Program-made: the position numbers and the translations under genes | In this document: piece after piece, positions 1-7,643 of the stretch | Numbering within the stretch: position 1 is the stretch's first letter | Layout: every line of letters starts with the position of its first letter | The notes under the pieces: generated by a model | Seen by the model: only the letters and a program-made list of their open reading frames with translations | The model's database searches: none | Told to the model about the DNA's origin: nothing | Source: Actinomycetes bacterium | Lineage (GTDB): Bacteria; Actinomycetota; Aquicultoria; Aquicultorales; Aquicultoraceae | Assembly: GCA_021794835.1 (NCBI GenBank) | Contig: JAJYQA010000002.1 | Location: 1 to 33,264 of the forward strand | DNA length: 33,264 nucleotides | Direction of reading: 5' to 3'

Positions 1-111
1 CTCTGCCGGCACTTACCGGGCCTCATGGCAGTCGTCCCTGGGTTGCTGCTCTGCGCGGTATTGCTGGATTGGGGGCACTCGCATAAGCACGAGACGAGAT
101 GTTCCTACTAA
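1..111 (+). other. possible 3' end of an unidentified reading frame
   Basis: Frame 1 is open from the window edge to a TAA at 109-111. It encodes a hydrophobic stretch followed by a His-rich, charged tail ending in ETRCSY. I recognise no family, and the frame may be open by chance because the stretch is short and relatively GC-rich. Confidence 0.15.
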
Positions 112-141
112 ACGTTGACAGTAACATAAGCAGTTATCCTG

Positions 142-170
142 TTGGATAACGGTTGGATTTAGGTTATACT
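142..170 (+). promoter_or_regulatory. candidate sigma-70-type promoter of the TPR gene
   Basis: TTGGAT at 142-147 and TATACT at 165-170 are separated by 17 bases, which is the preferred spacing. The TPR gene start lies about 80 bases downstream. Seen in sequence only. Confidence 0.5.
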
Positions 171-186
171 TAATATTAATCCGATA

Positions 187-211
187 TGGCTACAAATCTA
201 TTTTGTAGCCA
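187..211 (+). promoter_or_regulatory. 5'-UTR hairpin before the TPR gene
   Basis: A perfect 10-bp inverted repeat (TGGCTACAAA at 187-196, its complement at 202-211) encloses a 5-base loop. It lies between the candidate promoter and the ribosome site. No poly-T tract follows, so it is more likely an mRNA leader structure or protein site than a terminator. Confidence 0.4.
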
Positions 212-253
212 ACTTTGGGAAATAAAGCACAAGTCAGAAGAGGTGAATTCCTG

Positions 254-778
254 ATGAAAAAAAAGGTTACAGTTATAGCGATTGTCGTAGCCGTTATCAT
301 TGGGTTGCTGATTGCGAGATCAAAGGCCTTGGATTATTATAAAACGCAAACGTCAAAAGCAGTTGCCGCACGTAACTACGCAAAAGCTGTGAACGATTAT
401 AGTATGGTACTACTCTTGAACCCAAGGAGCTCATCTGACTATGCTATTATGGGGATGCTCTACTATAACAACGGCAACACCGATAAGGCAATCGAGGCGT
501 TAACCGAAGCTGTAAAGCTGGATAAGGGAAATTCGGATGCCCACAAAGGCCTTGGGTTGATAAAGCAGGACGACAGCGATTTCAAAGGCTCGATTAAGGA
601 ACTTACCCTGGCCATAAAGAATAATCCAAAGGATGTGGAGTCGTATCTGGCGCGCTCGCGTGCTTATAGGATGATGGGGGATAAAGACAAAGCGGTTGCA
701 GACCTTAAACAGGTCCTGAAAATCAATCCAAAGAATATGGCGGCAACCAATGATCTACAGTTTCTGCAGCAACAATAA
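254..778 (+). CDS. membrane-anchored TPR-repeat protein
   Basis: A 174-residue protein with a basic N-terminus and one strongly hydrophobic segment at about residues 4-21, so it is probably anchored in the membrane with an external repeat domain. The rest is a run of about four tetratricopeptide repeats at residues 35-170, with typical A/G-Y and P-x-(N/D) spacing such as NYAKAVNDYSMVLLLNP and GDKDKAVADLKQVLKINP. TPR proteins are scaffolds for protein-protein contacts; no enzymatic domain is visible and the partner is unknown. I chose the ATG at 254 because AGAGGTGA lies 8 bases upstream; an in-frame TTG at 215 lacks a ribosome site. Its neighbours do not reveal a pathway. Confidence 0.8.
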   Translation: MKKKVTVIAIVVAVIIGLLIARSKALDYYKTQTSKAVAARNYAKAVNDYSMVLLLNPRSSSDYAIMGMLYYNNGNTDKAIEALTEAVKLDKGNSDAHKGLGLIKQDDSDFKGSIKELTLAIKNNPKDVESYLARSRAYRMMGDKDKAVADLKQVLKINPKNMAATNDLQFLQQQ

Positions 779-1036
779 CCTGCAGTGAAAAATTCAAATC
801 TATATCCGCACGAGCACGGTAGTTCACCAAATCCCATTCTTTGGTTAGCCTTAAAGAAACTGACAAACTTGCGCATTTTCCATTTTTATACCTGCAAATA
901 AGACGGATTTTTGCTAATATAGAAACCATTAACTTTATAGCCGGTATTTGTTGCTTAATACTTATAATTGGGTATTTTTGGAGACATCTACGTTAAAAGA
1001 GCAGGCATAAAACAGCGAATTAGAAAGGAGGAGCTT

Positions 1037-1717
1037 ATGGTTTTTACTGAAGATCAAAGGCGCGAGATTGACCAGTTGTTAAGTACCAACCTAGACCAGT
1101 CGGTTACCGTCGTATACTTTACTCAGGATGAACCAAGCATAGAATTGCCCGTTTCGGTAGAGGTAACTCCTTGTGAGTATTGCAAGGAAACCGAGGATAT
1201 GCTTAAAGAGCTAACCGGCATATCGGATAAGCTCAACATCGAAGTTTATGATTTCGTAAAGGACAAGGACAAGGTTGAGCAGTATGGAATTGAAGGGGTA
1301 CCTTCACTTGCCTTAGTAGGAGATAAGGACTACGGCATTAGGTATTACGGCATTCCATCAGGGTACGAATTTTCAGCCCTTTTGGATGGGCTTATAAATG
1401 TCTCGAAAAGGCATTCAAAACTAAGCGATAGCACACGGAAAGCGCTTGCCGATATCCAAGAACCCGTTCACATACGTGTTTTTGTCACACCGACATGACC
1501 CTATTGCCCGAGAGCAGCCAGTTTGGCTTACCAAATGGCAATGGAAAACGACAAAATCAAGGCAGAAGTCTTCGAGGCGTCCGAGTTTCCGGATCTTTCG
1601 ATGCGTTATTCTGTGATGGCAGTGCCCAAGACTGTAATTAACGAGAAAACCTCGGTCGAAGGCGCGGTTCCTGAGGCTTCTCTGCTTGCGGAGATCAAAA
1701 GCGCAATTGGCATATAA
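1037..1717 (+). CDS. protein disulfide oxidoreductase (glutaredoxin-like), probable selenoprotein
   Basis: Tandem thioredoxin-fold protein of the PDO family (thermophile protein disulfide oxidoreductase). Such proteins exchange disulfides in the cytoplasm through two CxxC sites. The first site is Cys46-Glu-Tyr-Cys49, followed by the cis-Pro loop in GVPSL. The second should be CPYC, but codon 154 is TGA (1496-1498), giving T-[TGA]-P-Y-C157-P-R. The same frame then continues through a normal second domain with a cis-Pro motif AVPK to a TAA at 1715. Total length is 226 codons, the usual family size. Known biology: bacterial UGA can be read as selenocysteine when a SECIS hairpin follows, and one is present here. 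I therefore infer Sec154 in a U-P-Y-C site. The start at ATG 1037 follows AAAGGAGGAG. Alternatives are a nonsense mutation of TGC or TGT, or a sequencing error. No selenocysteine machinery gene is in the window. Confidence 0.82.
1499..1545 (+). promoter_or_regulatory. candidate bacterial SECIS element
   Basis: Immediately after the in-frame TGA, bases 1501-1508 can pair with 1537-1544 (seven Watson-Crick pairs and one G-U wobble). An apical stem pairs AGCCA 1516-1520 with TGGCT 1524-1528 around the loop GTT (1521-1523). The loop opens with G, and the distance from TGA to the loop is 22 bases. Both fit the published bacterial SECIS pattern (loop 16-37 nt after UGA, G among its first bases). 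Folding was done by eye. Confidence 0.65.
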
Positions 1718-1730
1718 AGAGGTTGGATTC

Positions 1731-1753
1731 GGATTTCGCGAAACCCGAAATCC
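1731..1753 (+). repeat. hairpin downstream of the PDO gene
   Basis: GGATTTCG at 1731-1738 pairs with CGAAATCC at 1746-1753 around a 7-base loop, 13 bases after the PDO stop. No T tract follows. It may protect the mRNA 3' end or work together with the next hairpin. Confidence 0.4.
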
Positions 1754-1775
1754 GGGGTATAAAAAGTTTATAACT

Positions 1776-1810
1776 AATTATATGGGTCGGTTTAACCGAC
1801 CCATATAATT
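1776..1810 (+). terminator. long near-perfect palindrome, probable bidirectional terminator
   Basis: Bases 1776-1792 are the exact complement of 1794-1810, giving a 15-17 bp stem with A/T-rich ends and a GC core (GGGTCGG). It sits between the PDO stop and the next gene. T-rich flanks are modest, so termination is plausible but not certain. Confidence 0.55.
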
Positions 1811-1874
1811 TGGGTGCAAACTAAAACTGATTTTTGCTAAGCAGATTATCGCTGTATCCAAGAAAGGAGCCAAA

Positions 1875-2573
1875 ATGGCGGTTGCAAAAGATCCGATTTA
1901 CGATCTTACGCCCCTTATACCTGAAGATATGAAAGACGCGATACCAGTTTATGCCGATGCGATAGAAGCACTTCACCAGCTTAAAGTTCCGTTTGTGGTC
2001 GTCGGCGGAATCGCGATGCTGCAATACGGGCGTACGAGAATAACTAAAGACATAGATTTTTTAGTCTTTAAAGAAGACGCAATAAGGCTGATGGATATGC
2101 TGCCTTTACTGGGCTACAAAACCCAGAGGACTGATGACAACTGGGTCTACCATGCGTTTAAAGATGGACAAATTATGGATATCCTGTTTGCGCTAGGCAA
2201 GGGCTTTCTGGGAGATCCTGAGGGAGTGGTCTTGACTGACGAGCTTCTAGCCAGGGGCAGGTCGGCTAGGCTTGACGGATCGGTCTTTTTGGTTGCGTCA
2301 CCAGAGGATATCATCCATTCAAAGCTGCTGGTCTCGTGGAAATCAACCAGGCAGGAGGATTTTCAAGACGCGCTTTTAATTATCAGAAACGCTAAAAGTC
2401 TCGACTGGAATTACCTCTTCGGTAAGATCTCAAGATACCCGATCAGGGCTCTTGCTCTGCTTAGCTATGCCGTCTCGTGCCAGATTACCGAAGATGAGAT
2501 GCCAATTGAGCTTACAACGGAGATTGAGAATATGGGTAGGCTCCTATTCTGGCGGTTGGAGAGTGCTGCCTGA
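1875..2573 (+). CDS. nucleotidyltransferase-fold protein (AbiEii/DUF6036-like)
   Basis: A 232-residue protein with the polymerase-beta-type nucleotidyltransferase signature: VVVGGIAML followed ten residues later by KDIDFLV (about residues 41-62). This is the G-G...D-x-D arrangement that binds the nucleotide and two metal ions. The rest resembles stand-alone nucleotidyltransferases such as AbiEii or DUF6036 proteins, including the later SPEDIIHSKLL segment typical of that group. Members transfer nucleotides to proteins or tRNA and some are toxins of toxin-antitoxin systems. No antitoxin-like partner gene is adjacent, so a toxin role is not supported. The ATG at 1875 follows AAAGGAGCC. Hairpins upstream suggest separate transcription from the PDO gene. 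Confidence 0.7.
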   Translation: MAVAKDPIYDLTPLIPEDMKDAIPVYADAIEALHQLKVPFVVVGGIAMLQYGRTRITKDIDFLVFKEDAIRLMDMLPLLGYKTQRTDDNWVYHAFKDGQIMDILFALGKGFLGDPEGVVLTDELLARGRSARLDGSVFLVASPEDIIHSKLLVSWKSTRQEDFQDALLIIRNAKSLDWNYLFGKISRYPIRALALLSYAVSCQITEDEMPIELTTEIENMGRLLFWRLESAA

Positions 2574-2751
2574 TTTTATATATCCGCCGGTCGCGTAAAA
2601 ATAATAGCATATGGCTGGTAGCCCACGGTTAATAGCCGGTAAGAGATTTGGGTAGGAAATCTCCATATCATCTGGTAAATTATTAATATTGGCTGGTGGG
2701 ATTACCTTTTCTTTTAAAAGCGAGGGGATTTAAATAGAGCAGCCCTTAAAC

Positions 2752-4140
2752 ATGGAAAACCTAGTACCTATATTTAAGCACCCGATTGTGCTGCAACTGA
2801 GCCACCTTTTTGAGAAGGCCGGTAGGAAGCTGTACCTGGTTGGGGGGACGGTTCGCGATACCTTACTCGGTGAGTTTCATGAGGATATGGACTTTGCGAC
2901 CGATGCAAAACCAGATGATATAGTTGCTATTGTAAAGTCCTGGGCAGATAATCTATGGCTGGTTGGCATAAGGTTTGGTACGGTGGGCTTAAGTAAGGGG
3001 CATCTAAAAATTGAGATTACCACGCTTCGAAGTGAGGTTTATATCGGCAAGACCCGCCATCCCGAGGTTACTTTTGGTACCGATATATATTACGATTTAT
3101 CCCGGCGCGATTTTACAATCAACGCTATGGCAATCGAGTTGTCGCAAGAGCGACTTATTGATCCGTTTAATGGCCAGAATGACCTTATAAAGCGGGTTCT
3201 TAAAACGCCGATGGGCCCCGAGCAGAGTTTTACCGACGATCCCTTACGAATGATGAGAGCAGTTCGCTTTGTATCTACAATGGGAATGCATCTCTCACCA
3301 GAGGTTGAAGAGGCAATATCGATCTATAAAGGCGAACTTGCCAGGATATCGGCCGAGCGCATACGGGATGAGTTCTCAAAGATACTTACCGGGCGTAAAC
3401 CGGCAAAGGCCCTTCACTTGCTTCTTAGCACTAGTCTAAGCGGGGGGTTTGTCCCCGAGCTATCAAAGCTAAAAATTACTCAAGACCCGGAGTATCATCA
3501 TAAGGATATACTCGAACACACATTTACCGTCGTCGAGCGCGTAGAGCCGGATCTTGTTTTGCGCCTTGCCGCGCTTTTCCACGATATAGGAAAGCCTGAG
3601 ACTAAAGGCATAGTCGAGGGCAAAGTCACCTTCTACAACCACGATGCAGCGGGCGCATCTATTGCTAGAAAAAGGCTGCGCGCGTTAAGGTACCCCAGAG
3701 TTATCGTTGATGATGTGACCAACCTTATTTATCTACACATGCGGGTTTACACGTATAGAATGGGTTGGACGGATAAGGCTGTAAGACGATATATTCGAGA
3801 TGCCGGCGGGCTGCGGGATAAACTTAGTGCATTAATCCGCGCGGACTGTACGACCAAGAACCCTCGTAAGATGCGCGCGTCTTTACAGGTCCTTGATGAT
3901 CTGGAAGAGAGAATCGTCCGCCTTGAAGAAGCAGAGGAGACGGCCAAGATAAGATCGCCAATCGACGGGCATGAAGTTATGCAATACCTCGGACTAGCCC
4001 CGGGGCCGCTGGTTGGGGAGGCTCTCCACCTACTACTTGATGCGAAGCTAGAGGGTGAAATCTCAACAAAAGAAGAAGCATATACTCTTCTTAATAAATG
4101 GGCGATAAAAAAAGGAATTAAGCCTTTAATAGAGAATTAA
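2752..4140 (+). CDS. cca: CCA tRNA nucleotidyltransferase with HD domain
   Basis: A 462-residue class II tRNA nucleotidyltransferase or close poly(A)-polymerase relative. These enzymes add or repair the 3' CCA end of tRNA. The catalytic head is visible at residues 27-50 (LVGGTVRDTLLGE, then EDMDFAT, giving G-G...D-x-D). The RRDFTINAMA motif and the ERxRDE-type helix (AERIRDEFSKIL) follow. An HD phosphohydrolase domain comes after, with HHKDILEHT and LFHDIGKP, as in HD-containing bacterial CCA enzymes. The tRNA-Val gene in this window does not encode CCA, which agrees with a need for this enzyme. The ATG at 2752 lacks a strong ribosome site but matches the family N-terminus. An A-adding-only enzyme cannot be ruled out. 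Confidence 0.9.
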   Translation: MENLVPIFKHPIVLQLSHLFEKAGRKLYLVGGTVRDTLLGEFHEDMDFATDAKPDDIVAIVKSWADNLWLVGIRFGTVGLSKGHLKIEITTLRSEVYIGKTRHPEVTFGTDIYYDLSRRDFTINAMAIELSQERLIDPFNGQNDLIKRVLKTPMGPEQSFTDDPLRMMRAVRFVSTMGMHLSPEVEEAISIYKGELARISAERIRDEFSKILTGRKPAKALHLLLSTSLSGGFVPELSKLKITQDPEYHHKDILEHTFTVVERVEPDLVLRLAALFHDIGKPETKGIVEGKVTFYNHDAAGASIARKRLRALRYPRVIVDDVTNLIYLHMRVYTYRMGWTDKAVRRYIRDAGGLRDKLSALIRADCTTKNPRKMRASLQVLDDLEERIVRLEEAEETAKIRSPIDGHEVMQYLGLAPGPLVGEALHLLLDAKLEGEISTKEEAYTLLNKWAIKKGIKPLIEN

Positions 4141-4168
4141 TTTCTTATCATAGACGATGGAGACGTAT

Positions 4169-4903
4169 ATGAAAGTCGGTTTAGTAGCTGATATTCATAG
4201 TAACGCAGAAGCACTTGCAAGCGTTCTTGATCGCCTGGGCGATGTCGAGGAAATCTGGTGTCTTGGGGATATTGTTGGCTATGGCCCTGAACCCGCGCGC
4301 TGTATTGACTTAGTGCGTGAGCGCAGGCATGTATGCGTTGTCGGTAACCATGATCTATGCGTATTAAATGCAATCGATGTGAGCGAGTTTAATGCCGAGG
4401 CAATTGAGTCCTGTATGTGGAATAAGGGCCGTATAAGTGATGGTCAGCTTGCCTTTTTAAGGTCCCTTCCGGTAACCGCCAAGCCCATCCCGGGTGTTGT
4501 ACTTGCCCACGGAAGTCCGCAAAAAGATATTTGGGAGTATGTTTTATCCTCCTGGCAGGCCGATGAAATACTTTCAAACACAGAGGCCTCGGTAATTTTT
4601 GTTGGGCACTCACACATTCCTCTGGCGTTTATGAAAGCGGGGAAAGCCCCGGTTGAGTATATTCACCTAGTCGATGGGCAGGCTCTTCAGCTAAACGAAG
4701 AAGGGGTTAAGTATTTGATTAACCCGGGAAGTGTTGGTCAGCCCCGGGACGGTGACCCGATGGCAAGCTATATGATATTTGATACGGAAGCTTACCGGAT
4801 TGAGTTTCATCGTGTTTCTTATCCCGTTGAGATAACGCAGGAAAAGATGCTTCTTGCGGGACTCCCGACTTTTCTCTCCGATAGATTGAAGGTGGGAATA
4901 TAG
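4169..4903 (+). CDS. metallophosphoesterase (YfcE/MJ0936-like)
   Basis: A 244-residue calcineurin-like phosphoesterase. The dinuclear-metal motifs are in order: D-x-H in LVADIHSN (residues 7-14), GDxxGYG in CLGDIVGYGPEP, GNHD in VVGNHDLC, and GHSHIP near residue 150. This is the small bacterial group that hydrolyses phosphodiesters; the substrate cannot be read from sequence. I chose the ATG at 4169, giving MKVGLVADIHSN, because GGAG lies 6 bases upstream, whereas the in-frame ATG at 4157 has no ribosome site. It begins about 30 bases after cca and probably shares its transcript. It ends directly against the convergent gene at 4904. Confidence 0.85.
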   Translation: MKVGLVADIHSNAEALASVLDRLGDVEEIWCLGDIVGYGPEPARCIDLVRERRHVCVVGNHDLCVLNAIDVSEFNAEAIESCMWNKGRISDGQLAFLRSLPVTAKPIPGVVLAHGSPQKDIWEYVLSSWQADEILSNTEASVIFVGHSHIPLAFMKAGKAPVEYIHLVDGQALQLNEEGVKYLINPGSVGQPRDGDPMASYMIFDTEAYRIEFHRVSYPVEITQEKMLLAGLPTFLSDRLKVGI

Positions 4904-6079
4904 CTACAATCCTATCCTGCCTAAATAGATGTCCCATGTGCTTACTGGCTCAGACATTATAGTTACTTTACATGGCAGCCGTTTATTAAGGGATTTCTCA
5001 AGGTCGTCCATGCTATAGTCTACTTTCTTACTTCTGAAGGGGAATTTACTTGTACCAAAGGTCAGGCCCAGGTACACATGCTTGATTTTCTTGCCACGAC
5101 CCTCACGCCTTTTTACTTCGCTTGCTATCCTACTTATAGCCGCATCCTTTGATGCATACGGATCAACATCCATGGATATAAACAAAGACGTTTCCCTGAT
5201 ACCGATCTCCCCGTAATTGGTTAAGGGAATCGGGCGTCTCCTAAAAGTCGCGGTTGTCTTGTTATGGACATTCCTTCGATTCCGCTCAGGACAAGCCTTT
5301 TTGGCTATATCAAGAATCGCCTGCCTCGCTAGCCCCGCCATCCCACTTGGGTTTTTGACGGGAAGCCCATCGCGTGGGAAGCGTGCGATCACACTCCCAT
5401 TTTTCTCACGGTTTAAGACCTTTTGGAGTTTCCCGAGCGGGACAGTATCTCTGGTATACCAGTGGCTGGCGCTAGGCTGGCCCGCATAATAAATGGTAGG
5501 GACAAGAAGTATATCTGGCTCAAGCGGGAGTGTGCCGATGTGGTGCCCGCCATCAAACACCACGCAGCGGATAACTCCGGCATTGCGTAGTCGCTCGGTC
5601 TCTTTTAATCCCCAGGAGTTTGCCCTTGCAGTATCCGAGGCTGTGGCTTCAACAATTGCGTTGATTTTGCCTTTGACCGCAAGATCATCAACAGCCTGAA
5701 TAACCCTTCTTCTTTCTTTATATGCTTTTCCCTCTACATCGTCCGGCTCGATTATCGCGACGATGAAGTAATTTTTTGTGTCAATGGGCCTCTTATAAGC
5801 TTTATTTGCGATCTCAATTCCGGTGAATACCTTGATCTTACCTGCCTCGAGAAGCTTAAGCTTTGGATAGGTAAGGTTGGACACGGAATTTAAGCTTTGC
5901 CCACCCGGTATATCCACAACATCAAAGTGGGAAAGGATAAAATTTGAGATGGCCATCTCAATATTTATAAACGGTGGGTCATTTGCCCAAGGTGGGTTTT
6001 GGAGGGCGAGGGCAATTATGACGACGGGGATAAGAATAATAACGATGATTATGCCAGTGACGGCTCGCTTTTTGCTCAT
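4904..6079 (-). CDS. membrane-anchored protein of unknown function
   Basis: A 391-residue protein with one N-terminal hydrophobic segment (about residues 8-27) and then a soluble domain, so probably exported and tethered. I do not recognise a family. The segment VVFDGGHHIGTLPLEPDILLVPTIYY and the later SLFISMDVDPYASKDAA look like ordered alpha/beta structure, but no catalytic motif is certain. A short out-of-character stretch, KKACPERNRRN at about residue 262, is encoded by an apparent interspersed repeat (5272-5295). The gene converges on the metallophosphoesterase with adjacent stop codons and diverges from the deacetylase at 6253. Confidence 0.6.
   Translation of the reverse strand: MSKKRAVTGIIIVIILIPVVIIALALQNPPWANDPPFINIEMAISNFILSHFDVVDIPGGQSLNSVSNLTYPKLKLLEAGKIKVFTGIEIANKAYKRPIDTKNYFIVAIIEPDDVEGKAYKERRRVIQAVDDLAVKGKINAIVEATASDTARANSWGLKETERLRNAGVIRCVVFDGGHHIGTLPLEPDILLVPTIYYAGQPSASHWYTRDTVPLGKLQKVLNREKNGSVIARFPRDGLPVKNPSGMAGLARQAILDIAKKACPERNRRNVHNKTTATFRRRPIPLTNYGEIGIRETSLFISMDVDPYASKDAAISRIASEVKRREGRGKKIKHVYLGLTFGTSKFPFRSKKVDYSMDDLEKSLNKRLPCKVTIMSEPVSTWDIYLGRIGL
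5272..5295. repeat. short interspersed repeat inside a coding region
   Basis: The minus-strand core TCCTGAGCGGAATCGAAGGA closely resembles the TCCTGAGC...TCGAAGGA elements I recall from many environmental genomes, where they add runs like PE(R/P)xxE to proteins. It has TCCT/AGGA ends. Only one copy lies in this window, so identification rests on memory of the motif. Confidence 0.45.
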
Positions 6080-6201
6080 TTTTTAATTATAGGGTTTCGA
6101 CCGTCTCTGTAAAGATCAAGTTCTTTTTGACTCTGACGCCTCAGAGTATAAGCAGTTTACTTTTATCTTATAAAATTTATACTTAGTACACCTACAGCTG
6201 G

Positions 6202-6207
6202 TATAAT
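6202..6207 (+). promoter_or_regulatory. candidate -10 box of the deacetylase gene
   Basis: A perfect TATAAT lies 46 bases before the GTG start. The -35 region is weak (TTATAC about 18 bases upstream). The interval also separates divergent genes. Confidence 0.4.
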
Positions 6208-6252
6208 TGCTATGTAGGTAGCCTTTAAGTTTTGAAGTTTAAGGGGAGTAAG

Positions 6253-7149
6253 GTGAAATTTCTTAGAAGGGTTTCTAATTCTGGTATTGTGCTGGCGGTC
6301 TTGGCTATCAGCCTTGTTTTGTCTTTTATAGCTATTATAGTTATAGTTGATGCAGCTAGAACTACTATAGACCAAAGCAACAGTAAATTGCACAGCTTAG
6401 AAACTCTGTTAAAGATTGAACGGCGTGAAAAGGCGGAAAATAGGGCAACAATTAGCGAACTGCAAAATGAGGTAAAGAACCTCAGAGAACATAATGAGGG
6501 CCCACTACCCGGAATTGTCCTTGCAAGGGGGGATACGAGGACAAAAGACGTAGCGATTACAATAGACGATGGTTTTTCACCTGCAATGGTTACGCTAGCC
6601 CTAAAAACCATAGAAGATGACCACATAAAGGCTACTTTTTTCCCTATAGGCCGGATAGTATCAGCTAATCCCGCCCCTTTCAAAAGAGCAGTACAGGATG
6701 GTGTTGAGCTTGGTAACCATACCTATAATCATGCCTGGCTTACTCAACTTAATGCAGACCAAATAGAGGGCGAGCTTGATTCTTGGCAGAAAGCAGTAAA
6801 CGAAGCAATGGGATTTGCCTACCCAACACACTGGTTTCGTCCCCCGGGAATGGCTGGATTTACCGACGGGGTTGGAAAAACGCTCTACCGTTCTATCCTT
6901 GCTAAGCATAATTTAAATACCGCACTTTGGAGTCTTGATACCTACTCTGCTATTTACAAACACCGAGGATTAAATGTGCCACCAGAAGTAGTTGCTCGCT
7001 ACATCGTGGACAATACGCAAGGAGGTACCATAATATTGATGCATTTTGTTCGGCCAGATATTGGAGCTCTCCCGCTTGTTGTCCAGGGACTTAAAGCAAG
7101 GGGATTTACCTTTGTCACTCTCTCTGGAATGCCCCAACAGAAAGGATGA
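6253..7149 (+). CDS. polysaccharide deacetylase (NodB-like, carbohydrate esterase 4)
   Basis: A 298-residue exported protein: one N-terminal membrane segment (residues 11-33), a charged coiled-coil linker (about 40-80), then a NodB-homology domain. CE4 motifs are visible: TIDDG (catalytic base and metal Asp), HTYNH (metal His pair), RPPGM, and a C-terminal ILMHF with the late His. Such enzymes remove acetyl groups from peptidoglycan or other amino sugars outside the membrane. I chose the GTG at 6253 because AAGGGGAG ends 4 bases before it; a TTG at 6232 has no ribosome site. It stands alone, divergent from the unknown membrane-anchored gene. Confidence 0.88.
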   Translation: MKFLRRVSNSGIVLAVLAISLVLSFIAIIVIVDAARTTIDQSNSKLHSLETLLKIERREKAENRATISELQNEVKNLREHNEGPLPGIVLARGDTRTKDVAITIDDGFSPAMVTLALKTIEDDHIKATFFPIGRIVSANPAPFKRAVQDGVELGNHTYNHAWLTQLNADQIEGELDSWQKAVNEAMGFAYPTHWFRPPGMAGFTDGVGKTLYRSILAKHNLNTALWSLDTYSAIYKHRGLNVPPEVVARYIVDNTQGGTIILMHFVRPDIGALPLVVQGLKARGFTFVTLSGMPQQKG

Positions 7150-7315
7150 ATAAAGCATAAAGATTTCGGTGGTACTTAGTGCTTTGTGCACAGAGGCTTC
7201 GGCCCTTAATGTGGTTGAGCGAGAGTATAAACCTATTCCTATCACCCCAGTTGCAAATACATCTTTAGCGTAAGGGCCAGCGAATAATAGAGCAGTAAGA
7301 ACACTTGGGTCAAGC

Positions 7316-7353
7316 TGCAAAAGGCCTAGAACCAATATCCCTAGTTCTAGGCC
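7316..7353 (-). terminator. rho-independent terminator of tRNA-Val
   Basis: Read on the minus strand, GGCCTAGAAC and GTTCTAGGCC form a 10-bp stem with an 11-base loop (7323-7353), followed by TTTT. It lies 10 bases beyond the tRNA 3' end. Confidence 0.8.
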
Positions 7354-7362
7354 TCTGAGCTG

Positions 7363-7434
7363 TGGGCGTTACTGGATTTGAACCAGTGACCTCTGCCGTG
7401 TGAAGGCAGCGCTCTCCCGCTGAGCCAAACGCCC
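7363..7434 (-). tRNA. tRNA-Val (anticodon CAC)
   Basis: A 72-base cloverleaf on the minus strand: acceptor GGGCGTT with AACGCCC, D-stem GCTC/GAGC, anticodon stem CTGCC/GGCAG around TTCACAC (anticodon CAC, reading GUG), T-arm ACTGG-TTCAAAT-CCAGT, discriminator A. The 3' CCA is not encoded, so it must be added by the CCA enzyme. It has its own promoter-like sequence and terminator. Confidence 0.95.
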
Positions 7435-7455
7435 ATCAATAAAGAACTTTATTTT

Positions 7456-7483
7456 ATTATCCCAAAATTAATAAAAATTTCAA
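7456..7483 (-). promoter_or_regulatory. candidate promoter of tRNA-Val
   Basis: On the minus strand TTGAAA (7483-7478) and GATAAT (7461-7456) are separated by 16 bases, in very A/T-rich sequence about 22 bases before the tRNA. Confidence 0.5.
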
Positions 7484-7489
7484 ATCCAA

Positions 7490-7515
7490 AAAAATCTTAA
7501 CGAAAAATCTTAACG
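7490..7515. repeat. tandem 13-bp repeat with adjoining palindrome
   Basis: AAAAATCTTAACG occurs twice back to back (7490-7502, 7503-7515), running into the palindrome TTAACGTTAA. It lies just upstream of the tRNA-Val promoter and could be a protein-binding site. Confidence 0.45.
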
Positions 7516-7588
7516 TTAACATGGCATATATTAGCAAAGAAACTTTTGAGTTAGAAGAGACAGAGGACTTGATTTAGCGGCTAAATAT

Positions 7589-7611
7589 GGCAAGGGGTGT
7601 GGCCCCTTGCC
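7589..7611 (-). terminator. hairpin downstream of the two small peptide genes
   Basis: GGCAAGGGG (7589-7597) and CCCCTTGCC (7603-7611) form a perfect 9-bp stem with a 5-base loop, about 33 bases beyond the stop of the second peptide gene on the minus strand. The following minus-strand sequence is ATATTTAG, a weak T tract. Confidence 0.5.
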
Positions 7612-7643
7612 GCGGTTACCTTATCTACGGTTTTGTTACAATG

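Noticed and set aside
968-1036. Longer N-terminus for the PDO from a TTG at 968
   Set aside because: The added 23 residues are unlike the family, and AAAGGAGGAG sits directly before ATG 1037.
1875-2573. Toxin-antitoxin module at the nucleotidyltransferase gene
   Set aside because: No antitoxin-like partner gene is adjacent on either side.
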